From contig JAIXRW010000020.1 in NCBI GenBank assembly GCA_027484985.1, positions 1-58,047 of the forward strand: 58,047 bases of DNA, in the 5' to 3' direction. The position numbers were made by a program, and so were the translations under genes. The notes beneath the pieces are model-generated. The model had not been told where the DNA came from, did not search any database, and worked only from the letters and a program-made list of their open reading frames with translations. Positions 50,144 through 58,047 of this stretch are shown here, one piece after another. This stretch comes from Rhodobacter sp. (lineage in GTDB: Bacteria > Pseudomonadota > Alphaproteobacteria > Rhodobacterales > Rhodobacteraceae). Each line of letters starts with the position of its first letter. The first letter of the stretch is position 1.

Positions 50144-50794
50144 ATGCAGACCACCGACCGGGGGCTTCTGGCCCTGATCCGGCACGAAGGCGTCGTGCCG
50201 GGACCCTATCTCGATGTGAAGGACGTCTGGACCTTCGGCATCGGCCATACGGCTGCGGCCGGACCGCCCGATCCGGCGCGGATGCCGCGCGGGATGCCCG
50301 CCGATCTCGAGACCGGGATCCGTGAGGCCTTCCGGGTCTTCCGCACGGACCTCGCCGCCTATGAGGCCGAGGTGCTGCGCGCCGTGAAGCTGCCGCTGGA
50401 GATGCACGAGTTCGATGCGCTGGTGTCCTTCCACTACAACACAGGCGGCATCGCCAAGGCCGCGTTGACGCGGCACCTGAACGCCGGGAACCGCGCGGCG
50501 GCCGCAGCGGCCTTCATGGGCTGGCTCAAGCCCGCCGCCATCCGGTCCCGCCGCGAGGCGGAGCGTGATCTCTTCGCTAGGGGCAGCTACCCGACCGGCA
50601 CCATCCCGGTCTGGTCGGTTGACCGCAACGGCAAGGTGGATTTCTCGCGGCCGATCCGTCGGCTCAGCGAGGCCGAGGCGATGGCCTTGCTGCGCCCGAG
50701 CGGCACGCCGATGCCGCCTCCCGCCCAACCCGCAACCAGGCCCAGCTGGTGGCAGCGGCTCGCCAGCTTCTTTACCGGAAAGGAAAACAAATGA
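50144..50794 (+). CDS. Endolysin, glycoside hydrolase family 24 (T4 lysozyme-like)
   Basis: The 216-residue protein has the GH24 catalytic triad at the T4-type spacing: E15 in IRHEGVV, D24 in YLDVKD and T30 in VWTFGIGHT (E-x8-D-x5-T). It would hydrolyse peptidoglycan to release phage. It lacks a signal peptide, so export depends on the neighbouring holin-like proteins. The C-terminal tail (PPPAQPATRPSWWQRL) is proline-rich. It overlaps the next gene by 4 bases. Confidence 0.92.
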   Translation: MQTTDRGLLALIRHEGVVPGPYLDVKDVWTFGIGHTAAAGPPDPARMPRGMPADLETGIREAFRVFRTDLAAYEAEVLRAVKLPLEMHEFDALVSFHYNTGGIAKAALTRHLNAGNRAAAAAAFMGWLKPAAIRSRREAERDLFARGSYPTGTIPVWSVDRNGKVDFSRPIRRLSEAEAMALLRPSGTPMPPPAQPATRPSWWQRLASFFTGKENK

Positions 50795-51000
50795 ACTGGA
50801 CCCTCGCACGCGGCCTCGTCTATCTCGCCTGTCTCGTCGCCTCCGGTCTCGCCATGGCGGGGCTCGCGGATTTTGACCTGGCGACGGGAACCTTCGATCT
50901 GCGGCCCTTCAACCTCTACGCCATGACCGGGGCGGCAGGCGGTGTCGTGTCCTCAGCGCTGGCCTCGATCGCGCTCTGGCGCGGCTGGGGGCGGAAGTGA
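50791..51000 (+). CDS. Holin-like two-segment membrane protein
   Basis: The 69-residue protein has membrane segments at about 8-27 (VYLACLVASGLAMAGLA) and 43-62 (GAAGGVVSSALASIALW) and a basic end (WRGWGRK). This is the size and pattern of a class II holin. The ATG overlaps the endolysin stop (ATGA), which makes a lysis cassette. Confidence 0.72.
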   Translation: MNWTLARGLVYLACLVASGLAMAGLADFDLATGTFDLRPFNLYAMTGAAGGVVSSALASIALWRGWGRK

Positions 51001-51881
51001 AGTCTCTGAACCCCGCCCTGCAGGCGCATCTCGATGAGGGGACGACGACACTTGCCTGGTGTTGGCGCATCACCCGAGCCGATGGCGTGACCTTCGGCTT
51101 CACGGACCATGACGGAACGCTTACTTTCGACGGAACCGAGTTCGAACCGGAAAGCGGGCTTACGGCCTCCGAGGTGCGGTCGGGGTCTGACCTCTCGGTC
51201 GATGCGCAGGACGCGCAAGGCGTGCTCTCCTCCGACCGGATCACGGAGACCGATATCCTCGATGGCCGCTGGGACAATGCGGCGGTCGAGGTCTGGCGCG
51301 TGAACTGGGCGAGCCCCGCGCAGCGCGTGCTCCTCCGGCGCGGGGCCATCGGCCAGATCCGGCGAGGGCGGCTGGCCTTCGTGGCCGAGGTTCGGAGCCT
51401 CGCCCATGTCCTCGGCCAGACTGTCGGGCGGACGTTTCAGGCGAGTTGCGACGCCGCGCTGGGCGATACGCGCTGCGGCGTCAATCTCGAGGCTGCGGCC
51501 TTCAAGGGCAGCGGAGCGGTCATTGACGTGCTGCGCGACCGGGCGTTCACGGCCTCCGCCCTCGGCAGTTTCGCGGCAGGCTGGTTCGCCTTCGTGCTGG
51601 TGGAATGGTCGACCGGCGCCAACGCGGGGCGGCGGGTCGAGGTTCTGTCGCATGACCTCGTCGATGGCGTAGCAATCCTGACCCTGCTGGAAGCCCCGGT
51701 GCGCCCGATCACGGCGACGGACGCATTCGTGGTCCGGGCGGGCTGCGACAAGCGCCTTGCGACCTGCGGGACGAAGTTCGCCAATGTCGCCAACTTTCGC
51801 GGCTTTCCCCACATCCCGGGTCAGGATGCCGTGCTGCGCTACGCCACCAAGGACGGTGGCCACGAGGGGGCGGTGCTGTGA
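50997..51881 (+). CDS. DUF2163 protein (GTA gp13-like tail protein)
   Basis: The 294-residue protein has the DUF2163 pattern: LAWCWRITRADGVTFGFTDHD, VDAQDAQGVLSSDRITETDI, RRGAIGQIRRG, and in the C-terminal domain CDKRLATCGTKFANVANFRG with conserved cysteines (also CDAALGDTRCGVNL). In the Rhodobacter gene transfer agent this is the gp13 baseplate hub protein and contains an Fe-S cluster or zinc site. It overlaps both neighbours by 4 bases. Confidence 0.93.
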   Translation: MKSLNPALQAHLDEGTTTLAWCWRITRADGVTFGFTDHDGTLTFDGTEFEPESGLTASEVRSGSDLSVDAQDAQGVLSSDRITETDILDGRWDNAAVEVWRVNWASPAQRVLLRRGAIGQIRRGRLAFVAEVRSLAHVLGQTVGRTFQASCDAALGDTRCGVNLEAAAFKGSGAVIDVLRDRAFTASALGSFAAGWFAFVLVEWSTGANAGRRVEVLSHDLVDGVAILTLLEAPVRPITATDAFVVRAGCDKRLATCGTKFANVANFRGFPHIPGQDAVLRYATKDGGHEGAVL

Positions 51882-52312
51882 AGACCGCCGATCCGGCCCA
51901 TGTGATTGCCGTCGCGCGGTCGTGGCTCGGCACGCCGTACCACGACCAGGCCAGCCTGCGCGGGGTCGGCTGCGATTGCCTTGGTCTTGCGCGCGGCGTC
52001 TGGCGGGAAGTCGTAGGGCCGGAACCATTCCCGATCCCGCCCTACAGCCGGGACTGGGGCGAGACCGGTCCGCGCGAGGTGCTGGCGGACGGGGCGCGAC
52101 AGATGATGCCGGAGATCGCACCCGCCAATGCCACACCCGGTGCGTTGATCCTGTTTCGGATGATGCCCCGCGCCATCGCCAAGCATGTCGGGATCCTCAC
52201 CGGCCCCGACACCTTCCTCCACGCCTATGAGCGGCTGGGCGTGATCGAGGAACCACTTACGCCGACATGGCGACGGCGCATCGCCTTCGCTTTCCTTTTC
52301 CCTGCACGCTGA
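51878..52312 (+). CDS. NlpC/P60 family peptidase (GTA gp14-like)
   Basis: The 144-residue protein has the catalytic cysteine C34 in VGCDCLGLARGVWRE and a histidine in KHVGILTGPD near residue 99, the NlpC/P60 cysteine peptidase pattern. In gene transfer agents it is a tail-tip peptidoglycan peptidase that helps DNA delivery. It overlaps the DUF2163 gene and precedes the megatron. Confidence 0.93.
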   Translation: MKTADPAHVIAVARSWLGTPYHDQASLRGVGCDCLGLARGVWREVVGPEPFPIPPYSRDWGETGPREVLADGARQMMPEIAPANATPGALILFRMMPRAIAKHVGILTGPDTFLHAYERLGVIEEPLTPTWRRRIAFAFLFPAR

Positions 52313-52321
52313 GATTTCCGC

Positions 52322-55300
52322 ATGGCCACGCTCGTCCTCGGCGCCGTCGGTTCCGCCATCGGCGGGGCTTTCGGTGGCGCGATCCTCGGCTTTTCCGGGG
52401 CCGCCATCGGCGGTTTCATCGGCTCCACCATCGGCTCGGTGGTCGACAGCTGGATCGTGTCCTCGCTTGCTCCGGCTCAGAAGATCGAGGGTCAGCGCCT
52501 CGACAGCTTGCGAATTACCTCGGCCACCGAGGGGACCATCATCCCGCGCCTCTACGGTCGCATGCGCGTCGGCGGCAATATCATCTGGGCGACCGATTTC
52601 CGCGAGGAGACCAAGACGACGACACAGGGCGGCGGCAAGGGTGGTGGCGGTGGCCGGGTCCAGACGACCGAGTATCTCTACTATGCAAGTTTCGCCGTGG
52701 CGCTGTGCGAGGGGCCGATCACCGGCATCGGCCGCATCTGGGCCGACGGCAAGCCGCTCGACATGACGGGGATCACCTGGCGCTGGTATCCGGGGAACGA
52801 GGCGCAGACGGCCGATCCGTTCATTTCGGCGAAGATGGGCGCCGCCAACACGCCAGCCTATCGCGGCACGGCCTATGTCGTCTTCGAGGAACTGCCGCTT
52901 TCCACCTACGGCAACCGCCTGCCGCAACTGTCCTTCGAGGTGTTCCGACCGCTCGCGGACCCCGACACGGCCGAGGGGCAGGTGAGGGCGGTGACGATGA
53001 TCCCTGCCTCGGGCGAGTTCACCTACGCGACCGAGGCTGTCCGCAAGACAGTCGGCGCGTCCACGACGGTCTTCGGCCAGACCACGGGCGGCACGACCTC
53101 GGCCGAAAACCTGAACGCGCTGCCCGATGAGGCCGATATCGTTGTGGCGCTGGACCGGCTGCAGGCTTTGGCCCCGGCCGTGGAGAGCGTGAGCCTCGTC
53201 GTCGCCTGGTTCGGCAATGACTTACGGGCGGGCAACTGCGCGATCAAGCCCGGCGTCGAGGTGGCGAGCAAGGTCACCAGCCCGAAGGTCTGGACGGTCA
53301 ATGGGGTGTCCCGCGTTGCGGCCCATCTCGTCAGCCGCGACGCCGAGGACCGGCCGGTCTATGGCGGCACGCCCGCCGACTTCGCGGTGGTGCAGGCGAT
53401 CCGCGAGATGAAGGCCCGCGGGCTGCGGGTGACCTTCTATCCGTTCCTGCTGATGGACGTGCCGCCCGGCAACACGCTGCCGAACCCCTACAGCGCGAAT
53501 GCCGCGACGCTTGGCCAGCCGAGTTTCCCATGGCGGGGCCGGATCACTTGTTCACCAGCGCCGGGCTATGCCGGTACCACGGACAAGACCGCCGCCGCCG
53601 CTACGCAGGTCTCGGCCTTCTTCGGCGCGGCGGCGCCTGCGCAGTTCGCGATCTCTGGTGACACCGTCGTCTGGACGGGGCCCTCCGGCGATTGGGGGCT
53701 GCGCCGCATGATCCTGCACTACGCCCATCTCTGTGCCGTGGCGGGCGGTGTCGATGCCTTCCTGATCGGCACCGAGATGCGGGGGCTGACCACGATCCGG
53801 TCCAGCGCCAGCGCCTATCCCGCCGTGACGGCCTTCAAGGCGCTGGCGGCAAACGTGAAGACGATCCTCGGGCCGGGCACCAAGGTGGGCTATGCGTCCG
53901 ACTGGTCGGAATACTTCGGCCACCAGCCCGGCGATGGCAGTGGCGATGTCTATTTCCACCTCGACCCGCTCTGGTCCGATGCCAACATCGATTTCATCGG
54001 CATCGACAACTACATGCCGCTCTCGGACTGGCGCGACGGGTTCGACCATGCCGATGCCCTCGAGGGCTGGCCCGCGATCCATGACCGGGGGTACTTGCAG
54101 GCCAACATCGCAGGCGGCGAAGGTTTCGACTGGTTCTACGCCTCGGCCGCCGACCGGTCTGCGCAGATCCGCACGCCCATCACCGACGGTGCCACAGGCA
54201 AGCCTTGGGTGTTCTGCTACAAGGATCTGCGCGCCTGGTGGTCGAACCCGCATTTCAACCGTCCGGGCGGGGTGGAGAGCGGCACGCCCACCGCATGGGT
54301 GCCGCAATCGAAGCCGGTCTGGTTTACCGAACTGGGCTGTCCCGCCATCGACCGGGGCACGAACCAGCCTAATGTTTTCTTCGACCCGAAGTCGTCCGAG
54401 AGCTTCACCCCGTATTTCTCGCGCGGCTGGCGCGACGATGCGATCCAGCGCGCCTATCTTGAGGCGAGCTACCTCTGGTGGGGTCAGGGCGCGAACAACC
54501 CGACGTCGTCTGTTTATGGCGGCCGGATGGTCCATGTCCCCGAATGCGCCGCCTGGACCTGGGATGCGCGGCCATATCCGTTCTTTCCGGAACTGACAGG
54601 CATCTGGACGGACGGGCCGAACTGGCGGCTCGGCCACTGGCTGACGGGTCGGCTGGGCGCGGTGTCGCTGGCGGCTCTTGTCCGCCACCTCTGTGTGCGC
54701 GCTGGGCTAGACGAAGCCCTCATCGACGTCTCGGGTCTCTGGGGCGCGGTCGAGGGCTATGTGATCGGCGCCCTCGAAAGCCCCCGCGCGTCGATCTCCA
54801 CGCTGGCACGCCACTTCGGGTTCGATGCCATTGAGACGGAGGGCGTGATCCGCTTCGTCATGCGCGGGCGGGCATCCATCGCCACGCTGGCCATCGACGA
54901 TCTGGTTGCCACCCGCGAGGGCGAGGCCTTCGAACTGACCCGCGGCCAGGAGACCGAACTGCCCCAGGCCCTGAAGTGGCAGGTCGCGCGGGCGGATGAG
55001 GACTACGACGCGGCGCTGGTTGAAGCGCGGCGCATCACTGTCGACACGACGCGCATTGCCTCGGAAAGCTTCCCGATGGCGATCCCGCCCGAGGAGGCCG
55101 AACGCCGCTGCCGCCGCGCGCTGATGGAAGCCTGGATCGGCCGGGAAAGCGCCACCTTCCGCCTTCCTCCCTCGCGACTGGCCATCGATCCGGCCGACGT
55201 CATCCACCTCGCCCATGATGGCCGCGAAGTGGAATTTCGCCTCGTCTCTGTGGCAGATGCCGAGGCGCGAGGCATCGAAGCCGTCCGCCAGGACCGTGCC

Positions 55301-56320
55301 GCCTACGATCTGCCGCCCGGGGATCCCCGGCCTGCGAGCCTCGCCAGCCCCGTCGTCTTCGGCACGCCGGAGGTGGTGATGCTGGACATCCCGCAGATCA
55401 CCGAGGACCAGCCCGCCCATCGCCCCCTGATCGCCGCCCATGCCAGCCCCTGGCCGGGCGAGATCGCGGTGTTCCGCAGCGCCGCGACGGATGGGTTCAG
55501 CCTGCTGACGACGTTTGGAAGCCGTGCTCGGATCGGCACGCTGGCCTTCGACTTCTTTCCGGGCGCCACCTCACGCTTCGATCTCGGCAACGCGCTGGTG
55601 GTCAATCTGCTGTCGGGCACGCTGGAGAGCGTGACGGACGTTACACTCTTCGGCGGGGCGAATGCACTGGCCGTGGAGACAGCGGCCGGGGTCTGGGAGA
55701 TCATCCAGGCTGGCCAAGCGGAACTGATCGCCGCTGGCCGCTACCGACTGACCCGCCTCCTGCGCGGCCAGCGCGGGACGGAACATGCCATGGGCAACCC
55801 GACTCCGGCCGGGGCGCGGGTCGTTGTGCTGGACACCTCACTTGCCTCGCTGCCCATCGCCGAGGCCGATCTTGGGCTACCGTGGAACTGGCGGGTCGGC
55901 CCGGCCGCGCGTGCCGTCAACGATCCGAGCTATGCCGCGCTGGGCTTCACCCCGACCGGGCGCGGCCTCGTGCCTTTCGCGCCGGGGCATGTCGAACAGC
56001 CGTGGCGGACGGCGCGCAGCCCGGGCGATGTGACCATCCGCTGGACGCGGCGATCCCGCGCGCTGGTCGCGGATGCCTGGGAACAGGTCGAGGTGCCCTT
56101 AGCCGAGGACCTGGAAGCCTACGACGTCCAGATCCTCGACGGGGCCGCCGTCAAGCGCACGCTGACCAGCACCACGACCTCCGCCCTCTACACCGCCGCC
56201 CAGCAGACCGCCGATTGGGGCGCGGCCCTTGGCCCCGGCCAGACGCTGGCGATCCGCATCTACCAGCTTTCGAACCGCCTCGGCCGCGGCGCGCCCTCGG
56301 CCGTAACGCTGCAATTCTGA
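52322..56320 (+). CDS. TIM-barrel baseplate megatron (GTA gp15-like)
   Basis: The 1,332-residue protein starts with a hydrophobic glycine-rich segment (about 1-50). A GTA TIM-barrel-like domain follows (VYFHLDPLWSDANIDFIGID, FNRPGGVESGT), then a phage tail hub region (RGRASIATLAIDDLVATREG) and a C-terminal RLLRGQRGTEHAMG segment. It corresponds to GTA gp15 and phage host-specificity proteins, which hold the tail tip and contact the host surface. Its size and order after NlpC/P60 fit the family. Confidence 0.93.
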   Translation: MATLVLGAVGSAIGGAFGGAILGFSGAAIGGFIGSTIGSVVDSWIVSSLAPAQKIEGQRLDSLRITSATEGTIIPRLYGRMRVGGNIIWATDFREETKTTTQGGGKGGGGGRVQTTEYLYYASFAVALCEGPITGIGRIWADGKPLDMTGITWRWYPGNEAQTADPFISAKMGAANTPAYRGTAYVVFEELPLSTYGNRLPQLSFEVFRPLADPDTAEGQVRAVTMIPASGEFTYATEAVRKTVGASTTVFGQTTGGTTSAENLNALPDEADIVVALDRLQALAPAVESVSLVVAWFGNDLRAGNCAIKPGVEVASKVTSPKVWTVNGVSRVAAHLVSRDAEDRPVYGGTPADFAVVQAIREMKARGLRVTFYPFLLMDVPPGNTLPNPYSANAATLGQPSFPWRGRITCSPAPGYAGTTDKTAAAATQVSAFFGAAAPAQFAISGDTVVWTGPSGDWGLRRMILHYAHLCAVAGGVDAFLIGTEMRGLTTIRSSASAYPAVTAFKALAANVKTILGPGTKVGYASDWSEYFGHQPGDGSGDVYFHLDPLWSDANIDFIGIDNYMPLSDWRDGFDHADALEGWPAIHDRGYLQANIAGGEGFDWFYASAADRSAQIRTPITDGATGKPWVFCYKDLRAWWSNPHFNRPGGVESGTPTAWVPQSKPVWFTELGCPAIDRGTNQPNVFFDPKSSESFTPYFSRGWRDDAIQRAYLEASYLWWGQGANNPTSSVYGGRMVHVPECAAWTWDARPYPFFPELTGIWTDGPNWRLGHWLTGRLGAVSLAALVRHLCVRAGLDEALIDVSGLWGAVEGYVIGALESPRASISTLARHFGFDAIETEGVIRFVMRGRASIATLAIDDLVATREGEAFELTRGQETELPQALKWQVARADEDYDAALVEARRITVDTTRIASESFPMAIPPEEAERRCRRALMEAWIGRESATFRLPPSRLAIDPADVIHLAHDGREVEFRLVSVADAEARGIEAVRQDRAAYDLPPGDPRPASLASPVVFGTPEVVMLDIPQITEDQPAHRPLIAAHASPWPGEIAVFRSAATDGFSLLTTFGSRARIGTLAFDFFPGATSRFDLGNALVVNLLSGTLESVTDVTLFGGANALAVETAAGVWEIIQAGQAELIAAGRYRLTRLLRGQRGTEHAMGNPTPAGARVVVLDTSLASLPIAEADLGLPWNWRVGPAARAVNDPSYAALGFTPTGRGLVPFAPGHVEQPWRTARSPGDVTIRWTRRSRALVADAWEQVEVPLAEDLEAYDVQILDGAAVKRTLTSTTTSALYTAAQQTADWGAALGPGQTLAIRIYQLSNRLGRGAPSAVTLQF

Positions 56321-56341
56321 TCCGAACCTCCGGGAACCCAA

Positions 56342-57964
56342 ATGTCCGACACCACGACCCATCTGGGCCTGCCCTACCTTCTGGCGGCGCAGGCGCAGAA
56401 GCATGTTACCCACAACGAGGCGCTGCGCCTGCTCGACGCCATGGTGCAGCTCTCAGTCCTCGACCGCACGCGCACCGCGCCTCCGGTTAGCCCGGCCGAC
56501 GGCAACCGCCATCTGGTGGCTTCGGGCGCAACGGGCCTCTGGGCCGGGTGGGACCTGAACATCGCATTCTGGGTCGATGGCGCGTGGATACGCCTCGTCC
56601 CGCGCACCGGTTGGATGGTCTGGGTGGCGGCCGAGGGTCTGTTCCTCGTCTGGACCGGCAGCGCCTGGGAGGTCGTGGGCGAGCCGCGTGACGTGTCGGA
56701 CGCGGTCTTTAGCCTGGTGAACGATGCGGACCCGACGAAGAAGGCGACCTTCTCGCTGGCAGGGATCAGCGCGGGCACCACGCGCAGTTACACGCTTCCC
56801 AACACCTCGTCGGAACTGGCGATCCTCGCGGGCACGCAGACCTTCTCTGGCAACAAGACCTTCTCGGGCACCCTGACGGCTTCCGGAACGGTTACGGTCT
56901 CGGCTGCCAGCGCCACCATTGGCACCGCAACGACGACATCCACGTACGGGATGGGAACCGGGGCCACGACCACGGGTGTCACAAAGACCGTGAACATCGG
57001 CACCGGCGGCGCGTCCGGGTCCACGACGGTCGTCAACATCGGCTCCGCCACTGCAGGGGCCGGTGGCACGACCGTCATCAACACACCCACGGTCACCTTC
57101 GCCAATGCGGTGACGCAGGTCGGCATGCCGCAAGCGAACCTGACCGCACAACTGCTTGGCCTCGGCGGGGCGACGGCGGACAGCTACAACCGGGTTTCGG
57201 TCAACACGCCTGCCGTGCTGCTGAACAACGCCGGGGCCGGGATCGAGGCGAGCGTCAACAAGGCCGCTGCTGGGAACGACGCGGCCTTTGCCTTCAAGAC
57301 CGGCTTCTCCGCCCGCGCGCTGATCGGCCTCCTCGGCAATGATGACTTCAGCTTCAAGGTCAGCCCGGACGGCTCGGCCTTCTACGACGCGATCCGCATC
57401 GACCGCACCAGTGGCCAGGTGGAACTGCCGCAGCCGACGGTCCTGCCCGGCCTCAGCGCCGCGCCGACACCGCCGCCCACCGGCAAGGCCACCGTCTATG
57501 CCCGCAGCCGGGCGGGGGCGCCATGGATCGACGTGATGCGCCCCTCGGGCCGGGACTTTCCGCTCCAACCGCATTTCGGGGTGAACCGGATCGCGACCTG
57601 GTCGCCCTCCGTCACGACGACGATCACCACCGAAGGCATGCCGATCACCTCGGTCGGGACCGTTTCGCACCCGACCCTGGCCGCCACGAACCTGGCAGCC
57701 AGCATGCGGCGCTGGCGTCTGACGTCGGCCGCGGTGGTGGACTCTGTGGCCGACCAGCGCTCAGCAGGCTGGGCCTGCTGGCGCGGGAACGCGGCTGGCC
57801 TCGGCGGATGGACCTTCGTGACGCGGACTTCGCTGACCACCTTGCAAGCCACAGGGATGGCGTTTTTTGGCCTCTACGGATCGACGGCCGCGCTGGCCAC
57901 AACCCTGACGCTGGCCGCTGTAATCAACTGTAAGCGCTGTCCCGATCACATTGTGACGGGGTAA
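56342..57964 (+). CDS. DUF2793 tail fibre-like protein, 3' end replaced by IS66 insertion
   Basis: The open frame is 540 residues. The first ~110 residues are DUF2793 (THLGLPYLLAAQAQKHVTHNEALRLLDAM, PADGNRHLVASGA). A strand-rich middle with threonine/glycine repeats (about 150-270) and a C-terminal domain (about 390-530) follow. Up to LTLAAVIN the frame is phage-like. From 57930 the codons belong to the IS66-type element, adding CKRCPDHIVTG and a stop at 57964. The native protein therefore probably lost only its last residues, and it may still be partly functional. Confidence 0.85.
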   Translation: MSDTTTHLGLPYLLAAQAQKHVTHNEALRLLDAMVQLSVLDRTRTAPPVSPADGNRHLVASGATGLWAGWDLNIAFWVDGAWIRLVPRTGWMVWVAAEGLFLVWTGSAWEVVGEPRDVSDAVFSLVNDADPTKKATFSLAGISAGTTRSYTLPNTSSELAILAGTQTFSGNKTFSGTLTASGTVTVSAASATIGTATTTSTYGMGTGATTTGVTKTVNIGTGGASGSTTVVNIGSATAGAGGTTVINTPTVTFANAVTQVGMPQANLTAQLLGLGGATADSYNRVSVNTPAVLLNNAGAGIEASVNKAAAGNDAAFAFKTGFSARALIGLLGNDDFSFKVSPDGSAFYDAIRIDRTSGQVELPQPTVLPGLSAAPTPPPTGKATVYARSRAGAPWIDVMRPSGRDFPLQPHFGVNRIATWSPSVTTTITTEGMPITSVGTVSHPTLAATNLAASMRRWRLTSAAVVDSVADQRSAGWACWRGNAAGLGGWTFVTRTSLTTLQATGMAFFGLYGSTAALATTLTLAAVINCKRCPDHIVTG

Positions 57965-58047
57965 TTGCACGGGAGCAGGTCGTCGATCTGGCTCTGTTTG
58001 TGCCCTTTGACGATGGCGGTGAGCGTTGCTGACAGCCAGGCGTGGGG
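57930..58047. mobile_element. Left end of an IS66-family insertion sequence (continues past the window)
   Basis: The element begins at 57930 with GTAAGCGCTGTCCC, matching the usual IS66-family terminal GTAAGCG. The minus strand inside it encodes the C-terminus of an IS66-type transposase. IS66 elements duplicate 8 bases, so the target copy at this end should be AATCAACT (57922-57929). The other end is outside the window, so the duplication cannot be confirmed here. Confidence 0.88.
57946..58047 (-). CDS. tnpC: IS66-family transposase TnpC, C-terminal fragment (partial)
   Basis: Read on the minus strand, the last 33 codons and stop encode PHAWLSATLTAIVKGHK, then QSQIDDLLPCNYPVTM. Such an ending (INxLLPWN and similar) is typical of IS66 TnpC. 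The 5' part lies beyond the window edge. The stop TGA is at 57946-57948. It reads towards, and is convergent with, the interrupted phage gene. Confidence 0.88.
   Translation of the reverse strand, partial: PHAWLSATLTAIVKGHKQSQIDDLLPCNYPVTM

Overview
The window (58,047 bases, GC-rich) looks like chromosome of an alphaproteobacterium, most probably Rhodobacterales. The main pointers are a tail module resembling the Rhodobacter gene transfer agent (DUF2460, DUF2163, NlpC/P60 and a 1,332-residue TIM-barrel megatron), a DUF2924-serine recombinase cluster, and phage families such as DUF6511 and DUF6362 that I associate with that order. Nearly everything after the first 120 bases is accessory: a defence-like operon, a recombinase module, and most of a lambda-type siphovirus prophage carrying extra cargo genes. 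The right end of the window runs into an IS66-type insertion.

Layout. 25-114: tRNA-Ser(GGA). 425-9003 (minus strand): a tight operon of a ribbon-helix-helix regulator, three different DNA methyltransferases and a phospholipase-D-fold (HxK) protein, with no helicase or translocase, and a candidate operator at 9051-9073. 9097-11514 (minus): four translationally coupled genes around a serine recombinase. 11674-13810 (plus): two unrecognised overlapping genes, the second with a zinc-cluster-like region and a winged-helix-like end. 13919-23145 (plus): early operon with a sigma-70-like protein, RecA-fold ATPase, putative ssDNA-binding protein, PD-(D/E)XK exonuclease, RecD-like helicase and Toprim/VapE primase-helicase. 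23155-28578: a cargo block of SbcD (Mre11-like), SbcC (Rad50-like) and a small zinc protein on the minus strand, facing a WYL-domain regulator of the type linked to defence loci, with a 9-bp direct repeat between them. 28611-28902: a non-coding cluster of about ten GTGTCACCAAC-like repeats with an AT-rich stretch, a candidate phage origin. 29012-33429: RuvC-like resolvase, DUF6362, a ParB-methyltransferase fusion and a C5 cytosine methyltransferase whose last 480 bases are open and protein-like in two frames. 33478-34365 (minus): DUF3489 and a small gene.

Late genes, 34479-57964 (plus): small and large (GpA) terminase, gpW-like connector, lambda-type portal, ClpP-like prohead protease, gpD-like decoration protein, capsid protein E, head-tail joining protein, DUF6441, tail terminator, tail tube, tail chaperones joined by a -1 frameshift at an A-AAA-AAC heptamer (46377-46383), tape measure, lysis genes (GH24 endolysin, holin-like proteins), and the GTA-type baseplate and fibre genes. 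Three foreign cargo units sit in gene junctions: a pRiA4b ORF-3-like gene (antisense), a RES-Xre toxin-antitoxin pair (antisense, own promoter repeats), and an AT-richer GIY-YIG-like gene. The last fibre gene is cut near its 3' end by an IS66-family element that begins at 57930.

How it works together. The early module supplies recombination and replication functions, the two phage methyltransferases probably protect phage DNA, and the late module builds a lambda-like head on a GTA-like tail. The methyltransferase-PLD operon and the WYL-SbcCD block look like antiviral or anti-plasmid cargo and are the best candidates for undescribed systems. No clear CI-type repressor, integrase att pair or CRISPR array was found. 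Starts were chosen from Shine-Dalgarno spacing and gene overlaps; functions are assigned from motifs seen by eye and recall of families, not from database searches.
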